This document shows positions 1-10,141 of a DNA stretch of 64,000 bases, in pieces. The notes below the pieces were generated by a model. The model was not told the DNA's origin. It did not search any database and worked only from the letters and a program-made list of their open reading frames with translations. The first letter of the stretch is position 1; the number at the start of each line of letters is the position of its first letter. The stretch lies in NCBI GenBank assembly GCA_963995505.1, contig OZ023199.1, positions 10,361,153-10,425,152 on the forward strand. The letters run 5' to 3'. The DNA is from Hypericum androsaemum. Lineage: Eukaryota; Streptophyta; Magnoliopsida; Malpighiales; Hypericaceae. Both the position numbers and the translations under genes were made by a program.

Positions 1-1
1 G

Positions 2-88
2 GGATCGGATGCGGCCCGAGCCGGAGATGATCATGCGAGCGTGGAGCTGCCGGAGGGGTTCGAAGTGCGGGCCGGCCCGGACGAGTAG
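2..88 (+). CDS. C-terminal end of an unidentified protein (partial)
   Basis: An open frame enters from the left edge and ends at a TAG at 86-88, leaving 28 residues rich in Ala, Glu and Asp and ending in AGPDE. The stretch is much more GC-rich than the AT-rich DNA after position 200, which is why I think it is coding. No domain is visible in so short a piece and I do not recognise the gene. It could instead be chance. Confidence 0.35.
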   Translation, partial: GSDAARAGDDHASVELPEGFEVRAGPDE

Positions 89-440
89 GCGGTAGACGGG
101 AGAGTGGCGGGGCGCCGGATAGGAGGCCATTCCATGGGAAAGTCAAGTCAGGGAAAGGGTTTTCTGAGTGGCCGTTATATTTGGCGCGTCGAGGGGAAAA
201 TTTTGAACGAGATGGGTAGTTTTGAAACCGTCAAAATTTTAACTTTTTTGTTTATCAGTGTATCCCATTCGATCCGAATAAAATTTTGTCGAAACCTTGT
301 ACCAGTAAATTTTTTATTTTACACAGGTGTTTCTACCAATCACATTTTAGAAGACATTTTTTTTATTGCGCATGATATTGGATCAATCATTTAATTTGGT
401 GTTCACCAAGATTTTTTCGAAAAGACAAATTCACACAAAT

Positions 441-522
441 GCAGGCTGTGGGGTTCGAACCCACGCGTACTTATGTACAGAAGATCTTAAGTCTTCCCCC
501 TTAACCTCTCGGGCAAACCTGC
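441..522 (-). tRNA. tRNA-Leu (anticodon TAA)
   Basis: On the minus strand an 82-nt cloverleaf folds with acceptor arms GCAGGTT and AGCCTGC, a D arm containing GAGAGGTTAAGG, an anticodon stem GAAGA/TCTTC around loop CTTAAGA, a long variable arm (GTACATAAGTAC) and a T arm with GGTTCGAACC. The long variable arm is the mark of a class II tRNA such as leucine. The anticodon TAA reads UUA. There is no intron and CCA is not encoded, as usual for nuclear plant tRNA genes. Confidence 0.93.
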
Positions 523-836
523 GTTATTGATTAATGCTGGGAACAATCTTAATTAACTAGTGTTACTTCTCTTTAGGTGCCTCTTTATTTGGGCTACTGG
601 TCGCGCGTATGCCCACACAAAAGAAGAAGTCCTTCTTTTGGTTCAATTTTTCAAAGTAGAATTCACCTACAACCAGAGAGTTCTGTACTTTTTGACGGAA
701 CAAAATATGAGTAATTTAATGGTGGTCTCATCCAACCATACTAATCAAAACTGAAACTTTTCACACTTCATAAACTTAATAGCATTTTCAAAAATTTTAC
801 TTCTGACGTAGAATCTTAACCGTTGAATATGACTAG

Positions 837-925
837 TAATAGCTATGTTGGAACTATATTATAACTTTCCGCAAAATATAGGCAAGTAATATCTATTTTG
901 GAACTATATTATAACTTTCCACAAA
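837..925. repeat. 50-bp tandem duplication
   Basis: Two copies of a stretch containing TTGGAACTATATTATAACTT lie 50 bases apart (837-875 and 887-925) with only a few differences. The rest of 560-1460 is AT-rich intergenic DNA in which I see no gene. Confidence 0.7.
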
Positions 926-1463
926 TTAATTTTGACTCAAAATGTTAACCATTGAAAAACCATGTGTTCTCAGTTCCTCTCATGCCTTCTACATCAGTAG
1001 AACTTGGTAAGTATAGGTATTCCAAATGGTTTACATTGCTCAAAGCAAAGGTGCTCTCAAAGATAGATTGTTTTAGAAGTAAATTTTTACAATAATAATA
1101 TATCTATCATTAATATACATAGAAACCTTTTTCATTTTCTTCAAAGGAACATTGAACCATATATTGGCCACCTAATTTATTTATTTTTTTCTTCTAAACA
1201 ACAATAACGGGTACATCACATTGAAACTCAAATACCCATTTGGAAACTCAAATATTTATTTAGGTTTAATAAATATTTAATATTGATGTATTTCTAAGAA
1301 CTCAAATCGAGACCTCTTTAAACTACAACAACTCCGGCGTGAAGAATTGACATAGTTTGTAGATGACCAAAAAAATATCTTGAAATACGACTTGTACTAC
1401 TACAGTGTTACCGAATGCATAAGACACTAGGAAAATCATACATACATATATAAATATAAATAT

Positions 1464-2749
1464 CTAGGGCTTGACACCGAAAATTGGGCTCAGGGTAGCG
1501 TGAAGAGAATAGAGAAGAAGCAGAAAGTAGGAAATTGCAGCGACAAAGCCAGCAACCAGAGAGGCGGTGGCGTGGTCGCAGAACTTGTGGACTTGGCCGC
1601 AAACTGGCAGCCAACCTGCGTGGCTGCTGCCGTTTTTCCCTACTAGCCCTATTGCCAGCGCAGCGGAGATGCTCGACGTGAGCAGTAACGTCGTCACCTG
1701 CATTGTATCACATACATATAGGACTGTTAAAACGGGCTGAGAGGCGATCCAAATTTTTCTCTGTTAAAACGGGTTGAGAGGCGACTCGAATTTTCTCTAT
1801 TTTTCAATCTGCCTGATCGGGTGGTTAACGGTATTGACCATCAATCCAATCGTCTCAAAATTTTGCATAAAAATGACCCGAGATTGGTCCAAGGTCGTAA
1901 TCACCGTTCAGACCACGAATTTTAAAACATTAGTATAATGATGTTATTCAAGTGATAAGATACTTTTTCTTAAGAAGATTTTAGGTTCAAATCTTACAAA
2001 TTAAAAATATAGGAGAGTTACAGCATCGCTCGACTTTGAATCATAGAATTTCACAAAAAGAAATTCGAAATGTGTGTGCATTTGTTAAATTGTTTATATG
2101 TTTATCGACCAAAATCACATTTCAGTATGAAGTTGTATATTGGGAATATTCATAATCCAAATACAAAAAATTCTGTGAAGTATTAAAATATTATACCGGG
2201 TGGAGTAATAATTATAAGATGATAATTACCGTGTCCAGGATGATAAATAAACGCCAAAAGAGGCCTTTTTTCGGGGTCAGGAGAAGAATTATAAGGGTGT
2301 AGCCACCGGCAATCGCTTCGGCAACCACGAAGAACCTACAACATATATGCCAATATATATGATTAAATTAAACCAAATGTGGAATTGGAAGAAACACACA
2401 ATTAGCTACTCAACGAGATCTTCGTTAGAACAGCTAACAAATCTAGATTTATTGCATAATCATCAAAAAACCAATATTTTTTTCCGAAACGACAAGCCAT
2501 CAACTAAATAAGCAGATGTGACGGACCGCGTGATGATCAGAGTTGACTGTCACCTTAGGTGATCGGTGTCATGATCGGTGTCATGAGTACTTACTTGAAA
2601 GCCGGCGTATCGCTATACTTTGCAGTGAAGGTGAGATTAAGAACGTGGGCGGAGTCGCTGCTTGTAACCATCGAAACAATGGCGACAATGGTGGCAGCCA
2701 AAGCGACGAGCCTGAGGATGACGGTGACGATCGCCCTAATCTTCGCCAT
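1464..2749 (-). CDS. CASP-like membrane protein (CASPL1 group)
   Basis: Three exons read on the minus strand: 2749-2595, 2335-2230 and 1697-1464, joined by GT-AG introns and keeping frame, giving 164 residues. This is normal for Casparian strip membrane protein-like (CASPL/UPF0497) proteins. Four hydrophobic segments lie near residues 4-28, 54-72, 82-106 and 131-155. The loop before the last one carries the conserved pair of cysteines (PVCGQV and KFC), as in CASPL1 members. These proteins sit in the plasma membrane and may form scaffolds; the role of most CASPLs is not known. The second intron (1698-2229) hosts a SINE-like repeat. Family identity is strong; the exact subfamily is inferred. 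Confidence 0.9.
1935..2010 (+). repeat. tRNA-derived SINE-like element, degraded copy
   Basis: This stretch has a box B-like GGTTCAAATCTTAC preceded by CTTAAGAAGATTTT, and matches the reverse complement of 5815-5895 closely. It lies inside the second intron of the CASP-like gene. It is one of about six related copies in the window. Confidence 0.55.
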
Positions 2750-2886
2750 TTTTTACGATATGATCGAGTTGAGTCGAGTCGAGTATTGCCAGACAAATCT
2801 TAGGGCCCTAATGGAGATTTCTGTGTGTTAGAAACAGCAAACCCACGTCGGGACATTTATAATTGCTGCCATTACGAAGATGTAAC

Positions 2887-3595
2887 TAGGGATGGCAATG
2901 GGTAGGGTATTGATAGGACCATACACATACCCTAGTTTTTTTGGATGGACTCATACCCTACCCTCGACCCTACAAATTTTTTATTGTTAGATTCATACCC
3001 TACTCTCCTAGAGACCCAGGGTCTACAAGGTCTGACCCTTTAACGTTCTGCATTTTGATAATTTTTAATCAAAACTTAATTTTTATATAAAATTTAAATA
3101 AATTTAAGACATCTACTATGTTACACATCAACATTCAATAGAAAATTGATGAAATATCAAATTTTGTAATTTAATTTCAATAGTCCAAGGTTTTGTTTTA
3201 GAGTTTGAAGTACATAAACAATTCAACAAAAGAAAAATATAGCATTTCAGCTTCTATTGATCCATCATTCACGACATCTTCTAAGGTAGTTGCGGAATAA
3301 CATAATAAATATGTTAAAGTTAACCGTAAAGTATATTATATATATTATCAATACGGTCTAACAAGGGTCTAACTAGAGTCTAATTAGGGTAGAGTCTAAA
3401 ATATGGTAAAACTTTAAGGGTAGGGTCCGACCCACAGGGTCTAGCTATGGATTCATACCCTACCCTAGACCCTACCTCTAAACATGGACCCATACCCATA
3501 CCCTACCCTAAACCCAGTCAAAGTCAACATACCCTAGACCTGTAGGGTAAGAATAGAGTCCGACCTTCAAGGTATGGGTATTTCTGCCATCCCTA
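2887..3595. mobile_element. Non-autonomous hAT element (MITE), 709 bp
   Basis: The ends are exact inverted repeats, TAGGGATGGCA at 2887-2897 and TGCCATCCCTA at 3585-3595. They are flanked by identical 8-bp duplications GATGTAAC at 2879-2886 and 3596-3603. An 8-bp duplication and a terminal TARNG-like start are hallmarks of hAT transposons. The inside has no coding capacity and is full of short AGGGTAGGGTC-type motifs in both orientations, so the two halves can pair over much of their length. It must have been mobilised by a hAT transposase made elsewhere. Confidence 0.9.
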
Positions 3596-3603
3596 GATGT
3601 AAC

Positions 3604-4498
3604 TATCTACAGCTGATGTGCGAAGCATGCAGCTTGTGCACGACATGTTCCTAATTGGTATGTTCCGATCATAAAATAAGACAAGACTCAGGAAGTTGGT
3701 CACCGGTCAATGTATAAACATCCCTATCACTAAACAATGCGTTGTACCACTAAAAATAGGTTGTTTCGGTATAACGTGAGATCTGAAATTCGAGTTCTGA
3801 AAACTTAAGTGTTTAAACTTGGTAAGGAGAATTTTGTCATTGTTTATCGTATTAACCGGTTTGAATATGGTTTAGTCGGTCATGAATATTCAGATGTCAG
3901 GTAGGTTTTTTCATTTACGCTACTTAGTATCCGGACAATCACTAAGCCAACTAATATAGATTCGAGTCAAGCGAGACTAATGACCGGATGCCAACAAGTT
4001 TGACAAAAAAAAAGTAATAAGTTATTAGCTCGATGTCTCGGGTTTGAGATATTGAAATACATTCAGCTTACAACTTAGAAGATGAAATTTGGTGCCACAA
4101 TAGATATTGAATATTCGAAAGAAAAAAAAAGAGCGTTTAGTCACAGTGGTAGGCTTGACTTCCGGTGGCTTGCAATAGTTTTTACCTTTTGGACATTTTT
4201 AGCAAAATTTTTAGACAAGGTCAATTGGTAAAAGGGCGGCGTCGCCTCTACCAAGAATTGTATCCGTTGAGCTACCCAACAGAAGTAGTACGGCGTTCTA
4301 GCGATGTCCGAACACGTGGGGGACATAAATTAATGGTGACCGCCGGTTGCTCATGGTTGGAAGCAGGTGGAACACATAGGTTGGAGTTGATGAGGGCTCG
4401 CGTCCTATTCGGACCATGATTAAGTAGCAGTATATTTTTTTTTAATAAGTAGATTATATTTTTTACAAGAAAAAATCGTCAAAATAGTAAATAGTTAT
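3604..4498. other. Intergenic, no gene seen
   Basis: The stretch is AT-rich with only short open frames on both strands. A piece near 4215-4275 faintly resembles tRNA box A/B sequence on the minus strand, but no fold is convincing. Confidence 0.5.
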
Positions 4499-4757
4499 TG
4501 TGATACCTCGAAAATGGATATGTTCTATCTGAAAGCTTTAAGTGATTTGATTGGTACTATCCATATCAACAAGGTGCACATTATTTTCTGGCACACATCC
4601 TGAGAGAACTCCAAGGTTAAACGCGTTTAGCCGGGAGTAGACCAGGATGGGTGACCTCCTGGAAAATTTTTCGGGATGCGTGCGAATGAGGACAAAACAC
4701 GCTGGAAAAGACTGTGTTGGTCTGTGGAAATAGTCGGTTGGATCACGGGACGTTACA
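4499..4757 (+). mobile_element. Cassandra (TRIM) solo LTR carrying a 5S rRNA-like sequence
   Basis: The 259-bp unit starts TGTGATACC, ends GTTACA, and is flanked by the same 5-bp duplication GTTAT at 4494-4498 and 4758-4762. Its middle (about 4590-4690) resembles plant 5S rRNA, including GAGAACTCCAAGGTTAA and AGGATGGGTGACCTCCTGG. A 5S-derived promoter inside the LTR is the defining mark of Cassandra retrotransposons, which have no genes of their own. No internal region or second LTR is present, so this is a solo LTR left by recombination between two LTRs. It is not a functional 5S rRNA gene. Confidence 0.92.
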
Positions 4758-4762
4758 GTTAT

Positions 4763-5814
4763 ACTTGCTATTTTATACCCATTCATGCTCGTAAACACAT
4801 TATCGTCTAAGAAAAAAACCGTGCAAATACATCAATTCCTAATAAGTAGTATATTTGCAAAGTTTTTAAATCTGAATTTGATTTTTCTCCGTTTTGGACC
4901 GTCAGTCGGATTATGAGCACAATCTTAATTTAATCACTTTAATTTAAATGGAACAATATTATAGGGACGATCCGAAACCAAAAAAAGGATGAATTAATAT
5001 GTTATGAAAGATATGGATACAGATTCTTATATTTCCTGAAATTACAGGGAAAAATATATTTTATTGTCTGCATTGTTTGTTGTTTGTTAATTATGTTTGT
5101 TGATATGCTTTTGCTTGTTGGTTTTGTACCCGAGTCACATATGTTTAGTGGTGGCCTCTTCGGGTTTAGCCTTATGTATATATGTTGATAATTTTTCTTG
5201 GATCGGTTTAGCCTTGATCTGAGATATGATCGGATCGCGATATCTATCTGATTGGTACAGGTAGATAAAATTATCTTAATTGGGTTCGTTCGACCTTGAA
5301 TCTCATTTGCTTGCATCTCGTATGAATCCAAATGCTCACAAGACTGCGTCTATGACATATCCTTGTGGTTATTAGCCGATGCTTGTCTCTGCAGCTTTTC
5401 GCCTTGAACATTAGCTCTTGTAGCTTCTTGTCCGCCCTTCGATCCCACCCACGTCACTCTATTTCTTTCGGATTAGTATCTGTGTTCTATTATGTGTCCT
5501 TATTCATTGTCTATGTATTTTATTTTCTTGTATTGTAAATCTTTTCTTAAATGTCAGGTTTCACGCCACCATTCTAAAAAATAGCCTCTTTGAATCAGTG
5601 GCCTATTTCCTGACATTTGGCTTTTCTTGTTCCTCATGCCGTGAAATTTGTGGTCTAGGAAGTACAGTATTCATTTCCATACACATCGTCTGAAAAACTC
5701 GAATATTGTGATTCTTACATAAAACTGAATAATTTAGAATGCATTTCTTTTACAAATCTAGCATTCTCGAGTTCTGTCTATTTTTAGTTTAAGATGGTTC
5801 TTCTAATAATATAT
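4763..5814. other. Intergenic, no gene seen
   Basis: Open frames here are short, AT-rich and unlike any family I know. I see no tRNA, no inverted repeat of note and no clear promoter. Confidence 0.5.
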
Positions 5815-5895
5815 TACATTGTAAGATTTGAATCCAAAATCTTCTTAAGTACATTCAAATCTTTTATCATTTAGATCAACTCTCTATAATTTAAA
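5815..5895 (-). repeat. tRNA-derived SINE-like element
   Basis: Read on the minus strand this begins AGAGTTGATCTAAATGAT (box A-like) and ends GGATTCAAATCTTACAATG (box B-like). It pairs closely with the copy at 1935-2010, and with 55100-55175 and 55860-55940. Confidence 0.6.
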
Positions 5896-6009
5896 CCAAT
5901 ATATTTATTATAAAATATTTTTATAACTTTGAGCATGCTGTACTTAAAACGGGTGTCTACCATCAACTGCTTATAAAAAAGGACACTTTGCTCACATTCT
6001 AACCAAAAT

Positions 6010-6200
6010 TTTAAGGGAAAAGTCCACATAAGTACCTTGTAGTTTTACATTTTTATAATTTAGTATCATGTGAGTTTAAATTGGTAATTCAGCCCCTATG
6101 GTTTACAAAAAAAAATTCCGGGCAGGTCCTGAAAAACTGCCCTCCCAAACGGTCTTAAAACGATGTCGTTTTATACTCGACGTGGCCGACACGTGACGAC
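6010..6200. repeat. Possible single end of a MULE-like element
   Basis: The stretch carries the phrases AGTACCTTGTAGTTTTACA and TTTAGTATCATGTGAG, which resemble the terminal repeats of the MULE at 17158-20726 (which has TTTAGTATCATGTGG on its minus strand). I find no matching inverted partner downstream, so it is probably a truncated element. Confidence 0.35.
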
Positions 6201-6438
6201 CAAGTAGGTTTAGTTAATGTTGACGTGTAAGATGAAAAATTACAAAACAATCCTTTATTTTTCTTATATTTTTTTCAAAAAACCCCTCATTTTAATATTA
6301 ATTAACTTGTCTCACCCTCACATGTTCCTCCTTCTTCCTCCTACCTTCCCCATCAAACCCACCAAAACCAAAACCAAAACCACTGCACCCATTAATGGGA
6401 GGATGCGTCTGTAGTAAGATTACTTTCGAAGGCCTCCC

Positions 6439-6801
6439 GTCAAGACAAATTATTCTGTACTAATCATACAATCCAGTGGCTTGAAGGCCTCCACTCCATT
6501 TCAACTAAGTACATACAAAAACAAAGTTTCGATCTTTAGATTTGGATTTTCCTCGACACCAAGATTACCTAGCCCGTCATCTTCATTGGCCTCAATCCCT
6601 TCTTCGATCTCCTCCCCTTGTCGATCTCCTCCCCTTTTTCTCTCTCGTCCAGCAGCCTCCCCTCGCAATCGGATTTCGGGACCGCGGCCGGTTTGGGGGT
6701 CCGGGTTGGAGGGAGTGGCGGGAGAGGAGCGGAGGAGAGGCACAATGCAGATTCTTTACTAGGCAACCCATGTCAAGACAAATTATTCTGTACTAATCAT
6801 A
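6439..6801. repeat. Perfect 30-bp direct repeat, 333 bp apart
   Basis: The same 30 bases, containing AAGACAAATTATTCTGTACT, occur at 6439-6468 and 6772-6801. The stretch between them is pyrimidine-rich, with open frames on both strands that show no recognisable domain. The direct repeat may mark a segmental duplication or an old insertion. Confidence 0.6.
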
Positions 6802-7226
6802 TTTTATTAAATTGTCTAAAATATATTTGTAAAGTTAGAGAATAATTAAAGTAGAATAGCTCAAATTTCTGTAAAAATATTCTTAAAAAGTTATTATATT
6901 ATCCAAATTATACAATTTAAGTTGAAAATATAAACGTTTTATATTAGTTATTAATTTATCAAATACTAGTTGATTGAGATTTCTATGTATAATTAAAGTA
7001 AGAATTTTCGCACTTTTTTAAAAATTGATCAACTCAAATCTACAATTAATCGATTCCTCTTCGAAACCGCCCCCACGAAAGGGCGGAGAGCAGCGTCTCG
7101 CCTCCTCCCACCTAAGTTAGGTCTAGTCGGAAAGATCAGCAACCAACAAAACCCCCCCCACACTCACTAGTCACTCCTCCCAGAAACAGGGAGTTAGAGA
7201 GAGAATTCTAGAGAGAGAGAGAGAGA

Positions 7227-9341
7227 ATGGAAGAGAGAGAGACCAAAGAAGAAGAAGAGCCCCAGCCATGTCCTCCTCTTTCTCCTCCACCCACATCCAC
7301 TGCTTCCTTACCACTCGAAGAAGGAGAAGAAGAAGAAGAAGACGCCCATCTTATGAAACTTATTCTCCCATCCCCCTCCTCCTCCTCCACCCGAATTGAG
7401 ACCGCCTTCTTACCGGTGGAAGAAGAGCGGCCCAAGGAGGGAGAAGAGGCTCGTCATGACAATGGTGGGCCCCCACAACAAGGGGAATCAGAGGATCGCC
7501 GTCAAGAGGAGGAGGAGGAGGATGGTGGGCCCCCACCTGGGTGGCATCCCAGAGAAGCAGGGGAGGATGAGGAGGAGGGAGCGAAAAGGGAGAGGCTAAT
7601 GGAGGAGCCCATAGAAGCAAAGGAAGACAAAGTGGATGACGAGACTCGTCATGGAAATGGTGGGCCCCAGCACCAGGAACACGAGGAGGAGGATGATGGC
7701 GGGCCCCCACCTGGGTGGAGGCATTCTAGAGAATCAGCGGAGGAGGATGGAGCGAAAGAGGAGAGGTTAGTGGTGGAGCCCATGGAAGTGGAAAGATCAG
7801 AGGAAGATGAAGTGGATGATGAGGTTTGTCGTCATGGCAATGGTGGGCCCCAGCAAGGGGTACAACAAGGCCACCACCAGGAGCACGAGGAGGAGGAGGA
7901 AGATGGTGGGCCCCCTCCTGGGTGGCTTCCCAGAGAAGCAAAGGAGGAGGAGGAGGAGGAGAGAGCGAGAGATGAGAGGTTACTAGAGCCCATGGAAGTG
8001 GGAAGAGCAAAGGAAGATGAAGCTGATGATGAGGATGAGGATGATGGTCCGCCTCCAGGGTGGCAATCTGTTACCCCTCCTTCGTCCGCCTCTGCTTCTC
8101 CCCGTCCCCCAGCCTCCTTGTCCGCCGACCCTCCACCGGAACAACCCTCCTCCCAGCCGCCCCGCCCTTCTCCAGGTGAGACTGTTATCAAGTTCCCAGC
8201 TTTTTGAACCGTGCTTTGGGTCCCTATCTAGAGTAGTGAATTATAGGCCCTAGTTGCTTATACCAAGATGTTCTTTTTTCGAGTCCCTCATTGTTCGTAG
8301 TTATAGTTGAATATGCCAAGCAGTGATTTTAGCTGCGGAACTAAGTTATTCCTTGCTGACCAGCCAAGATCGTGCGTTTCTATGTTGATGCAAAATGTTA
8401 TTCGCCATTGCGACTGGAAGCCTGAGAACTTGTTTTATATAATGGGTTTGTTGAACTTCTGGCTTGGATGGAAACTATCAGTTTAGAACTTTCGCTGTTG
8501 TGTCTCGATTTCTTTCGTATCCTTCATTCAACTCTCATAATGCCAGATGAGACTTGGTGTGTTGGCCTAGATATCTACCTCTGACGCTTTGCTTCAGTGC
8601 TGTCTGATGTTCCATTTTTGTCCATCTCTGTTGTAGAAATGGCCCAAATGGTCTGTGGGTCTTGCCGACGCCTGCTTTCGTACCCAAAAGGATCTCGACA
8701 AGTCATGTGTGCGAGCTGTCAAGTGAACAATTACGTGCTGGAGGGTATGTCTTCTATTGCTATCACCAACCGAGTCTCAAATCAGCTCTTGGAACTGCTC
8801 ACGACCAACGAAGTCTGTCGGTTTTGCTTTGATAACAATTTATTTTAGTATCAATGATACAGTCCTGAATCTCTGTTTTGACAATTGTTTTCAGCTCATG
8901 AACTTGGGATAGTTAAGTGTGGTAGCTGTGCTGCGTTGCTGATGTATCCATATGCTGCTTCTTCTGTTCGATGCACTTCCTGCCGATCTGTGACAGAAAT
9001 TGGAGTAAGTGGAATGGGAGTTTCATATATCCTCCCACTCGTAACTTTTTGTTTGTGATTTGGAATTTAGGAGAGGCCCGCAGTTTGCTGTTTTGGCCAA
9101 TGGTCATGCAGTATGGTAATAGATGAACTGTGCTTGGCTGTATTCAATGCATGGGTCTAACTCGGTGTAATTGTTGTGCGAGAAGCACATCCGCTTAGTT
9201 TCCTCCATAGCTTGGGCGTCACGATGGCTTTGATTTTTTTTTAAGCATCTCGGTTCATGATTTATGCAGGAACACAACAGGCGGCCACCATGGTCTGTAC
9301 AACAGGGGCATCCTCCTCCGCCTGCAAACCCTGTTCACTGA
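7227..9341 (+). CDS. LOL2: LSD1-type zinc-finger protein, LOL2-like, with expanded N-terminus
   Basis: Four exons (7227-8175, 8637-8744, 8895-9004, 9270-9341) join in frame to give 412 residues. Two zf-LSD1 domains sit at about 321-345 and 359-383, with cysteine pairs C323/C326, C341/C344 and C361/C364, C379/C382. Proteins of this family are plant regulators of cell death and bind DNA or partner proteins in the nucleus. The long first exon encodes a very acidic region with four GPPPGW modules (residues 101-106, 159-164, 228-233, 274-279); in LOL2-type proteins I expect one. The tail is proline-rich and ends at TGA. Strongly biased composition opens long frames on the other strand that I do not believe. 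A GA-rich leader (7196-7226) precedes the ATG. The LSD1 domains are certain; the LOL2 assignment is by the GPPPGW motif and two-finger layout. Confidence 0.85.
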
Positions 9342-9699
9342 CTTTCCGGCGTGAGGTTTCATATGTCAGAATGGAGCTTTAGAATGTGCCAAACGGTGCC
9401 TGCTGCTGGTGTTCATCACCATACCTCTGCAAGTGCTTTTATGATCGTGGAAATACCGGCCGAAAGTTCAGGAGAAGCAGATACAATTGCTCTCACACTT
9501 CATCAGATAAGCGTCAGTTCATCAGTCGCATAGTGTTTGGATTCGTGCCCAGATGCAACCTGACCGTCAAGCAGGAAGCAGACTCCAGACCATCCGTCAA
9601 TCTTTTGGTGCAGAGAAGTATGTATTACCATCAAATTGTGATGGTTCATATCTGGATGCTCCTGTAATTTTAATGACTACAACTCGCAACTAACTTAGA

Positions 9700-10141
9700 G
9701 CCAATCTGGAGATCTGTAATGCTTGTTTCCTGTTAGAATTGTTTAACATGGAAGTCGCCAGTCCGTTGGGCAATGTTTAACCTGCATTTTTGCCTTGTTT
9801 GAGAGCCTTTTCTTGCTGCACTGTCAGGTTGAATCCTAATGGCAGAGATTATGAACACTCCAAGATTCCGAAAGTATTCAGAAATATGCTGAAACGTTTA
9901 ACATGGACTAATCAAAAGTAACCGGTTGAAACTGAATCCTAAGGGCTGTAGCAATTGAGTAACGCAGGCTACAGTTTAACTGAGTTTGGAATTAACAGCA
10001 TGAACAATTTGCTTCAAGTTTCAACGAGACAGGGTACCTATTAAAATAAGCAGTGGAATGCTGTATGCTGAAGGAGAGGACCGAAAACCTCTGTACAAGC
10101 TACTCTTCTTGTTTCCGCTTCTGCATATCGGGTTGCAGTTT
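9700..10141. other. Intergenic space between converging genes
   Basis: This holds the likely 3' UTRs of the LOL2-like gene (+) and the ASY4 gene (-), which converge here. I see no further gene. Confidence 0.4.

Noticed and set aside
4141..4420. Open frames and a tRNA-like word (minus strand GGGTAGCTCAACGG) near 4215-4275
   Set aside because: No cloverleaf can be folded and the frames show no domain. It may be an old repeat.
4590..4690. A 5S rRNA gene
   Set aside because: The sequence is diverged from 5S rRNA and sits within a TG...CA unit with 5-bp duplications, which defines a Cassandra LTR.
7208..8191. Long open frames on the minus strand opposite the LOL2-like first exon
   Set aside because: They arise from the biased, repeat-rich codons of the real exon, are full of Pro and Ser runs, and have no splice or domain support.
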